Shown here: positions 1-8,541 of the stretch, piece by piece
How the letters are laid out: each line of letters starts with the position of its first letter
Position numbering within the stretch: position 1 is the stretch's first letter
Origin: Anaeromassilibacillus stercoravium
Lineage (GTDB): Bacteria > Bacillota > Clostridia > Oscillospirales > Acutalibacteraceae
Length of the DNA: 27,999 bases
Direction of reading: 5' to 3'
Assembly (NCBI GenBank): GCA_019118845.1
Contig: DWYE01000045.1
Location: forward strand, 1-27,999
The notes under the pieces: model-generated
Told to the model about the DNA's origin: nothing
The model's input: only the letters and a program-made list of their open reading frames with translations
Databases searched by the model: none
Position numbers and translations under genes: made by a program

Positions 1-120
1 GTGCAGCTCGCTGCACACCAAAATCGCTCCAACGACTTACCTATGCGCCCCCTTGCCTGGCTCTCCCCGAAAGAAAAACTTGCTGCTTTCTTTGAATCTC
101 TCGCTGTACAAGATGTTTGA
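1..120 (+). CDS. 3' end of a truncated ORF, possibly IS30-like transposase C-terminus
   Basis: The frame is open from the first base to a TGA at 118-120 and gives 39 residues; the start lies outside the window. The tail contains NDLPMRPLAWLSPKEKL, which resembles the C-terminal end of rve-type (IS30-like) transposases, where an 'N-x-x-P-x-x-x-L-x-[WY]-x-[ST]-P-x-E' pattern is usual. This is pattern memory only and could be chance. No terminal inverted repeat could be confirmed without the other end. About 70 bp after the stop comes the promoter of the next operon. Confidence 0.35.
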   Translation: MQLAAHQNRSNDLPMRPLAWLSPKEKLAAFFESLAVQDV

Positions 121-191
121 CAAACCTACAATTCCCGTCAAAGCGCACAGTACGGCCAGATATTGACAGGCTGAAATTAACAGAACGACTC

Positions 192-220
192 TTGACAATT
201 CTCCGGCTTTTTCGTAAAAT
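192..220 (+). promoter_or_regulatory. Sigma-A promoter of the dehydratase-activase operon
   Basis: TTGACA at 192-197 and TAAAAT at 215-220 are separated by 17 bp, close to the sigma-A consensus. The start codon of the first gene is 100 bp downstream, which leaves a leader of about 90 nt. Confidence 0.7.
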
Positions 221-262
221 GTGTTATCAGATATTTAATGTAGTTAACTTTTTTAAATTGGG

Positions 263-287
263 ATGGCCGCATCGTATGTGCGGCCAT
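263..287 (+). promoter_or_regulatory. Leader hairpin before the activase gene
   Basis: A perfect 9-bp inverted repeat (ATGGCCGCA / TGCGGCCAT) with a 7-nt loop lies in the leader, about 20 nt before the ribosome binding site of the gene at 320. No U-tract follows, so it is not an ordinary terminator. It may stabilise the mRNA or act in regulation; the function is unknown. Confidence 0.45.
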
Positions 288-319
288 ATAGCGGCTAAAA
301 GGCCAGAAGAGGGTGTCAT

Positions 320-3214
320 ATGAAAGTCGGTTTAGACGTCGGCTCCACGACCATCAAATGCGTGGTTCTCGACGACCAGAACAACATTGTTTATAAGTCC
401 TATGAACGCCATCTTTCACAGATTACGGAGAAGATGAGCGAGTTGCTCACCAAAGTGCGCGATGAGGTCATCCACGGCACGGACGCACAGATTACGGTTT
501 CCGGTTCCGCTGGGATGGGCGTGGCGGAAACCTGTAACCTGCCCTTTATGCAGGAAGTCTACGCGACGCGCATCGCCATCGGCAAATTGATCCCGGATGC
601 GGACGTTATTATTGAGCTGGGCGGCGAGGACGCCAAGATCCTGTTTTTGTCCGGCGGCATGGAAGTCCGCATGAACGGCACATGCGCCGGTGGAACGGGG
701 GCGTTCATCGATCAGATGGCGACCCTGCTGAACGTATCGCTCGATGAGATGAACGAGCTGGCGGCGGAGTATGAAAAAATTTATACCATCGCATCCCGGT
801 GCGGCGTTTTCGCCAAATCGGACATCCAGCCGCTTTTGAACCAGGGCGCGCGGAAGAGTGACATATCTGCCAGCATCTTTGCCGCTGTTGCCAATCAGAC
901 CATCGCCGGCCTGGCGCAGGGACGGCAGATCAAGGGCAACGTGGTTTACCTTGGCGGACCGCTCACGTTTCTTTCGGGGTTGCGCGATGCGTTTGACACG
1001 GCGTTAAAGGTAAAGGGGCTTTGCCCGGAGAATTCCCTCTATTATGTGGCGCTCGGCGCTGCATTCAGCAGTGCGACTTCCATTGACCTAGAAACGGCTT
1101 TAAAGAATATTGCAAACTATGGAACAAAAGCGGCGTTCCTCTCCATTGAACCGCTGTTCAACAACGAAGAGGAATATGAGGCTTTCCGTAAGCGTCACGA
1201 GGCGTGCAAAGCGCCGCGGGGCGACATCGCCTCCTATCAGGGGGAGGCCTATCTCGGCGTCGATGCGGGTTCCACCACCGTCAAAACCGTGTTGCTCGGC
1301 AAGGACGGGGAGATCCTCGATTCGATGTATCAGAGCAACTCCGGCAACCCGGTCCCGATCATCCGGGAATATTTGTTGGGGCTGTATCACGATCATCCCA
1401 ATATTCAGATCCGCTCCTCCGCCGTCACCGGATACGGGGAAGAGCTCTTGAAAAACGCATTTGGAATTGACTGGGGCATTGTGGAAACCGTCGCGCATTT
1501 TACGGCGGCCAAGCATTTCCTGCCGGATGTGGATTTTGTCATCGATATCGGCGGCCAGGATATGAAATGCTTCAAGATCCGCAAGGGCGCCATCGATAAT
1601 ATCTTTTTGAACGAGGCTTGTTCTTCTGGATGCGGGTCCTTTTTACAGACCTTTGCTAACACATTGGGATATAGCATCCAGGACTTTGCAAAGCTTGGGT
1701 TGTTTGCCAAGCATCCAGTCGATTTGGGTTCCCGCTGCACCGTGTTTATGAACTCTTCGGTCAAACAGGCGCAGAAAGACGGCGCGACAACCGAAGATAT
1801 TTCCGCCGGCCTGTCGGTCAGCGTTGTAAAGAATGCGATTTATAAGGTCATCCGTGCTTCTTCCGCGGAGGAACTGGGGAAAAATATTGTTGTCCAGGGC
1901 GGCACGTTCCTGAACGACGCGGTCCTGCGCGTCTTTGAAAAGGAACTCGGCGTAAACGTCGTGCGCCCGGATATCTCCGGGCTGATGGGCGCCTATGGGG
2001 CGGCGCTCTATGCGATGAATAAGGCTGGCAAGGCCAGCACGTTGTTGTCTTTGGAAGAGCTGGAGAACTTCACGCACGAAGTCCGCGTGACCTCCTGCGG
2101 TCTGTGCAACAACCATTGCCGCCTGACCATCAACGTCTTTGGCGGAAACCGCCGGTTCATCGGCGGAAACCGCTGTGAAAAACCCGTGACAAAGCGTTCC
2201 AATCAGAGCGAACAAAATATGTATGCCTTTAAACTCGAGACGCTCCGTTCATATCTTCCGGTGGAGGGGCCGCGCGGCAAGCTGGGTCTTCCCATGGGAT
2301 TGAATATGTACGAACTGCTGCCGTTCTGGTATACGTTCTTTACCAAGCTTGGGTTTGAGGTGGTTACGTCCCCGCTCTCCTCGCGTGAATTGTATATCAA
2401 GGGACAGAGCACCATTCCGAGCGACACGGTCTGCTTCCCTGCAAAGCTCATGCATGGGCATGTGGATGCGCTGATTGAGCAAGGCATCCAGAATATCTTC
2501 TATCCGTGTATGTCCTATAACTTTGACGAGAAGCTGGGGGACAATCACTACAACTGCCCGGTGGTGGCCTATTACCCGGAGGTCATTTCTGCGAATATGG
2601 CCAACCTCAGAGGATTGACGTTTATCCACGATTATGTCGGCATTCACCGCAAGCGCGACTTTCCCAAGAAAATGCACGCCATTTTAGCGCAGTATTTTGA
2701 CGGCATTTCCCTGCCGGAGGTGAAGCAGGCCGCGAAAGACGCTTACGCCGAATACGACGCCTATATGCAGAAGATCCGCGAGAAGGGCGACGAGATGATC
2801 GCGCAGGCCCGTGCGGAGGGGAAGCCGATTATCATTTTGAGCGGCCGCCCGTACCACCTCGATCCGGAAATCAACCACGGAATCGACAAGCTGATTACCA
2901 GCTTGGGCGCGGCTGTTATTTCGGAGGATGTCATCAGCGCCAAAGAAACGAAATTTTCAGTCGGCGTCTTGAACCAGTGGACGTATCATGCGCGCCTGTA
3001 TGCAGCCGCTGAATATGTGGGCAGCCAGAAGGATATGAATCTGGTGCAGCTCGTCTCCTTTGGCTGCGGTGTGGACGCCATTACGACGGACGAGGTGCGC
3101 AGCATTTTGGAATCCCATAACAAAATCTATACACAGATCAAAATAGACGAAATTACGAACCTTGGCGCAGTCAAGATCCGCCTGCGCAGCCTGTTCGCCG
3201 CTCTGGAGGGCTGA
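320..3214 (+). CDS. Acyl-CoA dehydratase activase (tandem BadF/HgdC ATPase) with DUF2229-like domain
   Basis: A 964-residue cytoplasmic protein of the 2-hydroxyacyl-CoA dehydratase activase family. Two ASKHA ATPase domains are visible: residues 1-260 (GLDVGSTTIK, GGEDAK) and about 310-580 (GVDAGSTTVK, DIGGQDMK). Each keeps two cysteines 39 residues apart (C122/C161 and C434/C473), the same spacing as the [4Fe-4S] ligands known in HgdC. A third cluster follows (C593, C596, C600, C619), then a DUF2229/HgdB-like region from about 649 to the end, with SFGCG near the C-terminus. The family drives ATP-dependent electron transfer to a dehydratase; the substrate here is unknown. The ATG at 320 follows AGAAGAGGG. 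The partner gene lies 23 bp downstream. In many Firmicutes both are one chain of about 1,400 residues. Confidence 0.88.
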   Translation: MKVGLDVGSTTIKCVVLDDQNNIVYKSYERHLSQITEKMSELLTKVRDEVIHGTDAQITVSGSAGMGVAETCNLPFMQEVYATRIAIGKLIPDADVIIELGGEDAKILFLSGGMEVRMNGTCAGGTGAFIDQMATLLNVSLDEMNELAAEYEKIYTIASRCGVFAKSDIQPLLNQGARKSDISASIFAAVANQTIAGLAQGRQIKGNVVYLGGPLTFLSGLRDAFDTALKVKGLCPENSLYYVALGAAFSSATSIDLETALKNIANYGTKAAFLSIEPLFNNEEEYEAFRKRHEACKAPRGDIASYQGEAYLGVDAGSTTVKTVLLGKDGEILDSMYQSNSGNPVPIIREYLLGLYHDHPNIQIRSSAVTGYGEELLKNAFGIDWGIVETVAHFTAAKHFLPDVDFVIDIGGQDMKCFKIRKGAIDNIFLNEACSSGCGSFLQTFANTLGYSIQDFAKLGLFAKHPVDLGSRCTVFMNSSVKQAQKDGATTEDISAGLSVSVVKNAIYKVIRASSAEELGKNIVVQGGTFLNDAVLRVFEKELGVNVVRPDISGLMGAYGAALYAMNKAGKASTLLSLEELENFTHEVRVTSCGLCNNHCRLTINVFGGNRRFIGGNRCEKPVTKRSNQSEQNMYAFKLETLRSYLPVEGPRGKLGLPMGLNMYELLPFWYTFFTKLGFEVVTSPLSSRELYIKGQSTIPSDTVCFPAKLMHGHVDALIEQGIQNIFYPCMSYNFDEKLGDNHYNCPVVAYYPEVISANMANLRGLTFIHDYVGIHRKRDFPKKMHAILAQYFDGISLPEVKQAAKDAYAEYDAYMQKIREKGDEMIAQARAEGKPIIILSGRPYHLDPEINHGIDKLITSLGAAVISEDVISAKETKFSVGVLNQWTYHARLYAAAEYVGSQKDMNLVQLVSFGCGVDAITTDEVRSILESHNKIYTQIKIDEITNLGAVKIRLRSLFAALEG

Positions 3215-3237
3215 GCCCCATCCGAAAGGAGAATACT

Positions 3238-4527
3238 ATGGCAGAATTGAAATTCGATAAAACGGGCCGTCTCCTGTTTACCAAGGAGATGAAAAAGGAA
3301 TACACCATCTTATGCCCGATGATGTTGCCCATCCATTTTGAGCTGTTTGTGGACGTGTTCCGCAGCTATGGCTATAAAGCGGAGTTGTTGACCACCAGCG
3401 GACCGAGCATCGTGCAGGAAGGGCTCAAATATGTGCACAACGATACGTGCTATCCCGCCCTGCTGGTGATCGGCCAGTTCATTGATGCCCTCAAAAGCGG
3501 CAAATATGACCTGGACCGCACAGCGTTGATTATCACACAGACGGGCGGCGGTTGCCGTGCGAGCAATTATATCCACTTGTTGCGCAAGGCACTGCATAAG
3601 GCGGGATTCGACCAGATTCCCGTCATCTCGCTGAATCTTTCCGGCCTGGAGCACAACCCCGGTTTTTCGATCACCTTACCGATGATCCGCAAGATGGTAG
3701 CGGCTGTCATCTACGGCGACGCACTGATGCTGCTGAATAACCAAGTAAAGCCCTATGAGGTTGAACCCGGCGCCAGCAAGCGCATGGTCCAGAAGTGGAC
3801 GGCCGAACTGTGCAAGCAGTTCCGTCACAGCGAGGGCATGGGCCTGAAAAAAGAAGAGGCGAACCTCCAACGCATCGTGAAGGATTTTGCCTCGATCCCG
3901 ATCAAGAAGACGCCAAAGATCAAAGTGGGCATTGTGGGCGAAATTTATGTCAAATACGCGGCGTTCGCTAACAACCATTTGGAGGATTTCCTGGCGGAGC
4001 AGGGCTGCGAGGTCAACGTGCCTGGTTTGATGTCGTTTGTTCAGTTTAAAATTGACAATCGCCTTGAGGACATCAAGCTCTATGGGGGCAGCAAAGCGAA
4101 GTATGCGGTGGTGAATGTCCTGATGGAATATGCTACCAAAATGCAGGATGCTTTAATCCGGGCGGTCAAGACCGAACCGAAGTTTTATGCACCGGCGTCT
4201 TATGAGCATATTAAGAGCCTTGTCAAAGGCGTGATTGGATATGGCGACAAGATGGGGGAGGGCTGGCTTCTCACGGCCGAGATGCTGGAGCTCACCGAAG
4301 CGGGATATGAAAACATTGTCTGCGCGCAGCCGTTTGGCTGCCTGCCGAATCATATCTGCGGCAAAGGGATGATCCATCGGCTCCGCGAAGTTGCCCCAAA
4401 TTCGAATATTGTCCCGATCGACTACGACCCGAGCGCTACCCGCGTCAACCAGGAAAACCGCATCAAGTTGATGCTGGCGGTTGCCCGCGAAAAAATGGCT
4501 GCTGCCGGGGAAGGAAAATCCGAGTGA
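3238..4527 (+). CDS. 2-hydroxyacyl-CoA dehydratase-like protein (HgdB/D family)
   Basis: A 429-residue protein of the 2-hydroxyglutaryl-CoA dehydratase component D family. Conserved cysteine sites are visible: NDTCYP (C71), TGGGCRASN (C106) and QPFGCLPNHICGKG (C368, C374). Cysteines at such sites bind [4Fe-4S] clusters in known dehydratases, so C71, C106 and C368 are likely ligands. The gene has a good GAAAGGAG ribosome binding site and follows the activase by 23 bp, so the two are co-transcribed. With its neighbour it totals 1,393 residues, matching the single-chain version found in other Firmicutes. A bidirectional terminator follows. The acyl-CoA substrate, or whether the pair reduces something else, cannot be told from the sequence. 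Confidence 0.85.
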   Translation: MAELKFDKTGRLLFTKEMKKEYTILCPMMLPIHFELFVDVFRSYGYKAELLTTSGPSIVQEGLKYVHNDTCYPALLVIGQFIDALKSGKYDLDRTALIITQTGGGCRASNYIHLLRKALHKAGFDQIPVISLNLSGLEHNPGFSITLPMIRKMVAAVIYGDALMLLNNQVKPYEVEPGASKRMVQKWTAELCKQFRHSEGMGLKKEEANLQRIVKDFASIPIKKTPKIKVGIVGEIYVKYAAFANNHLEDFLAEQGCEVNVPGLMSFVQFKIDNRLEDIKLYGGSKAKYAVVNVLMEYATKMQDALIRAVKTEPKFYAPASYEHIKSLVKGVIGYGDKMGEGWLLTAEMLELTEAGYENIVCAQPFGCLPNHICGKGMIHRLREVAPNSNIVPIDYDPSATRVNQENRIKLMLAVAREKMAAAGEGKSE

Positions 4528-4568
4528 CGGTTAGGCATATAGATAGTCCATCGTATCATAAAAATAGC

Positions 4569-4604
4569 AGAAGGCACCAAACGAAAGACCGTTTGGTGCC
4601 TTCT
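4569..4604. terminator. Bidirectional terminator between dehydratase and gerAC
   Basis: A perfect 15-bp stem (4569-4583 with 4590-4604) with a 6-nt loop lies between two convergent genes. On the minus strand it is followed by TATTTTTAT, a good U-tract for the ger operon. On the plus strand the T-run is poorer and starts about 10 nt later. Confidence 0.8.
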
Positions 4605-4673
4605 TAACGTAGAATCGTTTTTCTATTTATTTGCTTGCCCCATAGGAAACAGGGATTCCAAGAGAGTGGCTTG

Positions 4674-5810
4674 TCATGCATTGACGTCGCTTTGCAGGCC
4701 CGTGATTTCCTGGCCTCCACGCCGAAGCTGTACTTCTACTTGTACGTCGTATTCCGCTTGGTCCATCTCTTCCCTCCAGTTTGCCTCATGCTGTTTCCAG
4801 TACGTCGGCTGGGATTGATAGAGCCGGCGGCCAAAATTGAAAATGTCGCTGTGGTTGTCTTCGATGCATATGGAGATGGCTTCCATGCAATTCTGCGTTA
4901 GCTGTTCCTCTAACAGTTCGCCGATTTTCTCATACATCTTGCTGTCCAGGGATTTTCCGCTTGGCATATCCGCCGCGCCAATGGTAGCGCCGCATTCGAC
5001 CTCAATGGAAAAGCGTGGTTTTTCCCCAATAATTTGCGGGGAAATCTTTGTAGAGGCTTCCTCTAATTCCAATGTCACTTTTCCGATTTCCGGAGATTGG
5101 ACGACTGCCGTCCCATTGTGGAGCTTTCCAGTGATCAATAAAAGCCCCCTTGTCTCTTGTTCATCGAGATCAGCTACCAGCTGATCGCCGGAAAAGACCG
5201 CCGTGCCACTGGATACGATCGATTCTCCATCCTGCATCACAATGGGAAGATAGGGGGAAGACCCTTCTCCGCGCAGCTGGTTGATCACATCCAACATCTC
5301 TGTCTGGACAGTCTCCCCATTATACTTTCCACCCTTGGCCAGCTCTGCGATATCGCGCGCCTGGATATATTTTCCGTCCTCCTGCTCCGTGCTGAGGATG
5401 TCTTCGGCGGAGGAATCGGCCATGAGGACGTTCACAGTGGGATGGGATTCCGGATAGCGGATAAAAAAATCCATTACGTTGCTAAGCCCTTCTTCGGCAC
5501 AGCCGCGTCCCAGAACCAAAACCAGGCTATGGCTATAAAGCGGTTTCTTCCCGTTGGCGAGCGTGATGGCACTCAGGGCGTCCATGGCGGAATCCCCTTC
5601 GCCGTTCATGAGGGACACGGTATTTTCCTCCTGATCGCTCACCTTTGTGACCTGCACGGTTGCCCGGTAGACGCCATCCTCGTAGTCTATGCCAATCCCC
5701 TGAATCAATAGCCGTTGGCTCAACTGCACCTGATAGCTGCATCCTTGCAGGGAAAGGCAGGAAATGAGTGCAAATGCCACGGCAAGGCCTTGAATCACAA
5801 CCTTTCTCAC
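4674..5810 (-). CDS. gerAC: Spore germination lipoprotein, Ger(x)C family
   Basis: A 378-residue protein with a lipoprotein signal peptide: a charged start, a hydrophobic stretch and the lipobox SLQGC, with C24 as the lipidated residue. The rest is the soluble Ger(x)C fold (GIGIDYEDG, then a long hydrophilic domain). It is the C subunit of a nutrient germinant receptor that sits on the spore inner membrane. The start is a GTG that overlaps the TGA of gerAB (GTGA), so translation is coupled. Length is typical for the family. The GerK-type paralogue naming is uncertain; only family assignment is safe. Confidence 0.88.
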   Translation of the reverse strand: MRKVVIQGLAVAFALISCLSLQGCSYQVQLSQRLLIQGIGIDYEDGVYRATVQVTKVSDQEENTVSLMNGEGDSAMDALSAITLANGKKPLYSHSLVLVLGRGCAEEGLSNVMDFFIRYPESHPTVNVLMADSSAEDILSTEQEDGKYIQARDIAELAKGGKYNGETVQTEMLDVINQLRGEGSSPYLPIVMQDGESIVSSGTAVFSGDQLVADLDEQETRGLLLITGKLHNGTAVVQSPEIGKVTLELEEASTKISPQIIGEKPRFSIEVECGATIGAADMPSGKSLDSKMYEKIGELLEEQLTQNCMEAISICIEDNHSDIFNFGRRLYQSQPTYWKQHEANWREEMDQAEYDVQVEVQLRRGGQEITGLQSDVNA

Positions 5811-6925
5811 GCCGATCCCTCCCCTTTTTGTGCTTTCTCAGGGACGCGCTTTTTCTTGCGAATCAGATCTACAATCAGCAGGACGAGCGGAATCCCCACA
5901 GCCGCCGTGATGGTGATTGTAAACAGGAGAGGAACGCCATAGAAGACCTTTTGCAGGGGCAAGGAATACGTCACCGCTACGGCTAGGGCCGCCACCAACA
6001 AGGAGGCCACGGGCAAAGCAATACGGCTTGTCTTTTTGTTGGCGACTTTGCGCAGGCAGGTCATAAATAGATAGGCGTCGGTGGACATTTGGATAAAGGG
6101 CCCGGCGACCCAGATCGTAATAAAGACCACGTCGAGGCGTTCCAAAACGCCCGCATCCGCTAGCGAAGCAGCTGTATAGACAGGAAACAGTTGATTTTTC
6201 AGATAACTGCCGCCCACACCCACCATACCTAACAATAGGAAGATCATCAGGCAGTAAATGCCGGTATTCCAGATGCAAAATTTGAGCTTCTTTTTTCCGC
6301 TGACCCGGGGGAGAAGCAGCGCCATAGTGGAAAATCCAGTGCTTCGTGCCAAGAAAAGGGCCGTACCGGTGAAAAGCTGTTTGGGACCATTGTAGAGAAA
6401 TGGATCATAGTTGATCCACTGGATTTTTGGCAGAAGCGCCACGCCAATCCATACCATGCCGATGAGGATGATCGCCAGGGCAAATCCAGCGGTGCGGGCA
6501 ATGGCCTCGATCCCCAGATAGGCGGCATAACAGACCACGGCGACAAAAGCCAATGCGACCAACCAGACGGGCATCAGTGGCTCCATGATGTTATTGAGGA
6601 AAATTTGGAAAAAGGAGAGGTAGTAGCTGTCAATCGCCATAAAATACAGTCCATAAAACACGGCGAGCAGGATGGCGCCGGGCTTTCCGACAAGACGCTC
6701 CCCGGTCTCTAGCACGTTTTCCTGTGGATTGCGGCGATGCAAAAAATAGAGCGGCAGAATTAAGACAAAATTTAAGACCAACGCCAACAGTGCAGAGAGA
6801 ATATTGTCCACCATATTTTCCCCGCCGCCCAACAGGGTGTTATGCGTGAGCATAATCACGCTTCGATTGACAAATAGAATGGAAAAGAGCTGCCCTGCGC
6901 TGATACGATATTGCTTTTGCATCAT
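5807..6925 (-). CDS. gerAB: Spore germination permease-like protein, GerAB family
   Basis: A 372-residue integral membrane protein with about ten hydrophobic segments (for example AILLAVFYGLYFM and LVALAFVAVVCYA) and the N-terminal ISAGQLFSILFVNRSV typical of GerAB/GerKB proteins. The family belongs to the APC transporter superfamily and binds the germinant in A-type receptors. Its ATG overlaps the TGA of gerAA in ATGA, and a GGGAAG ribosome binding site lies inside the end of gerAA. The downstream gerAC also overlaps by 4 nt. The germinant cannot be predicted. Confidence 0.9.
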   Translation of the reverse strand: MMQKQYRISAGQLFSILFVNRSVIMLTHNTLLGGGENMVDNILSALLALVLNFVLILPLYFLHRRNPQENVLETGERLVGKPGAILLAVFYGLYFMAIDSYYLSFFQIFLNNIMEPLMPVWLVALAFVAVVCYAAYLGIEAIARTAGFALAIILIGMVWIGVALLPKIQWINYDPFLYNGPKQLFTGTALFLARSTGFSTMALLLPRVSGKKKLKFCIWNTGIYCLMIFLLLGMVGVGGSYLKNQLFPVYTAASLADAGVLERLDVVFITIWVAGPFIQMSTDAYLFMTCLRKVANKKTSRIALPVASLLVAALAVAVTYSLPLQKVFYGVPLLFTITITAAVGIPLVLLIVDLIRKKKRVPEKAQKGEGSA

Positions 6926-8517
6926 ACTTGCTTCCCTTTTTGATCTGGATTTTTGATTTCGGAGCCGGGCATATTTTGCACCATTTCAATATCCTTGGAG
7001 AGGATCTTCCAGCTTGCGCGCACGAGAACGTCGCGCATACTGTGAAGCTTAAACGGAGAGAGGGGAGCGCTGAAGGGGATCTGATAGACCATCTCGGCGC
7101 AGATATTGACCAGCATCACCATTAGACAGAGCGCCAGGCCCCAGAATCCCAGTGTGCCGCCCACCACGATAAAGATAAAGCGCATGATGGTGACTGGACC
7201 ATATAGGGTGGGCGTTACATAGGAGGCGGTTGCGGTTAAGGCAATCACCATAAGCGTAGGCGCGCCGACTAACCCCGAGGATACGGCTGTTTCGCCGATT
7301 ACCAGAGCGCCCACAATGCTGACAGCATTGCTCAGAGGCTGCGGGACGCGGAGTCCCGCCTCACGCATGATCTCATAGAGGAAATGGATCACAATGGCCT
7401 CCAGCATAACGGGAAACGGCGTTGTTGCCTCCGCTTGCGCAATTTTGAGCATCAGTTCCTCCGGGAGCAATTCCGGGTGGAAGGTCGTTGCGGAGACATA
7501 GAAGCCCGGCAGGAATACCGCTAGGAAGAAAGCGAAGAATTTGAGCCAGCGGGTAAAGGTGGCATAAAATGGCCGGAATGCATAATCGTCAAAACTCTGA
7601 AAATTCTCGATAAAAAGGTGAGGAACAATCAAAACATTCGGAGTGCCGTCGATGATGATCGCAACACGGCCTTCGTTGATTTTTCCACACACAGTGTCCG
7701 GGCGTTCCGAGAGGCCGACCCCGCTAAATATGAAATGGCTATGTTTCCGGACAATCTGCGGGGAGACATAACCAGCGGCCAAAACGGTGTTGAGCTGTAG
7801 ATCCTTAATCCTCTTTTTTACCCGTGAAAGGACTTTTGGGGAAACGGTATCCCGCAGATAGCAGACGCAAATATTTGTTTTGCTCTCCTTTCCCACAGTA
7901 AAGATTTCAAATTTTAGTTTTGGGGTGTGCATCCTTCTGCGGATCATGGACATGTTGATCAAAAAGGGTTCGACAAAGCCTTCCCGGGACCCACGCTGCG
8001 TCATCTCATTTTGGGGCTCGGAAATGCCGCGGAACGAGAACCCCTGCACGCTGAAGGCCATCATGCGGATGCAGCCGTCGATGGCGATGAGAGCAAACCC
8101 ATTCATCAATTTTTGTATCGCCGCGTCGTATGTGTCCACTTCTGCCTGATCGACTGTGGCCAGTGTATTGTCTCGAATGTATTCAAATTTTTTGACAGGG
8201 TCCTGTTCCAGAATGGTCGCATGTAGGATGGGGTTCATGATGCCTTGTACAATCACCTGTTTATTGACCAAGCCCTCCAAGGTCAGCAAGGCGGCGTCCG
8301 TCCCTGTAATCTGAAATTTACGCACGATAAAGTCAGCGCTTCCATCAAACTGCTGATTGAAATACGCCAGATTTTCTTTTAAAGATGCCGTCATCATCGC
8401 AATCACCTCATCGAGGTTAACTTTGCCAAATTCCGTTGGTTTTATGCATATCCCGTCCATTGTAAAACGTTTCGCATAATTCTGACGGCTTGGGTTCATA
8501 CTGAAATAGGAAAACAA
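6922..8517 (-). CDS. gerAA: Spore germination protein, GerAA family
   Basis: A 531-residue A subunit of a germinant receptor. The soluble N-terminal half includes IVRKFQITGTDAALLTLEGLV and AIIIDGTPNVLIVPHLF, both typical GerAA sequence. The membrane half starts at about residue 325 (FFAFFLAVFLPGFYVS) and contains LPEELMLKIAQAEATTPFP, a hallmark of the family. The start is uncertain: TTG at 8517 gives the longest form, and in-frame ATGs at 8499 and 8460 are alternatives. None has a strong ribosome binding site. The first gene of gerAA-gerAB-gerAC, it is divergent from the DUF421 gene with almost no intergenic space. I found no clear sigma-A promoter, which would fit forespore-specific (sigma-G) expression, but I also could not recognise a sigma-G site. 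Confidence 0.88.
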   Translation of the reverse strand: MFSYFSMNPSRQNYAKRFTMDGICIKPTEFGKVNLDEVIAMMTASLKENLAYFNQQFDGSADFIVRKFQITGTDAALLTLEGLVNKQVIVQGIMNPILHATILEQDPVKKFEYIRDNTLATVDQAEVDTYDAAIQKLMNGFALIAIDGCIRMMAFSVQGFSFRGISEPQNEMTQRGSREGFVEPFLINMSMIRRRMHTPKLKFEIFTVGKESKTNICVCYLRDTVSPKVLSRVKKRIKDLQLNTVLAAGYVSPQIVRKHSHFIFSGVGLSERPDTVCGKINEGRVAIIIDGTPNVLIVPHLFIENFQSFDDYAFRPFYATFTRWLKFFAFFLAVFLPGFYVSATTFHPELLPEELMLKIAQAEATTPFPVMLEAIVIHFLYEIMREAGLRVPQPLSNAVSIVGALVIGETAVSSGLVGAPTLMVIALTATASYVTPTLYGPVTIMRFIFIVVGGTLGFWGLALCLMVMLVNICAEMVYQIPFSAPLSPFKLHSMRDVLVRASWKILSKDIEMVQNMPGSEIKNPDQKGKQV

Positions 8518-8541
8518 AACGATTTGGATGGTGACATGGCA

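Noticed and set aside
117..323. 68-codon ORF before the activase gene
   Set aside because: It covers the promoter and leader hairpin, has no good ribosome binding site and overlaps the activase start; no known protein pattern.
1100..1516. Long antisense ORFs within the activase gene
   Set aside because: They are mirror frames of a well-supported coding region; no start signals or protein patterns.
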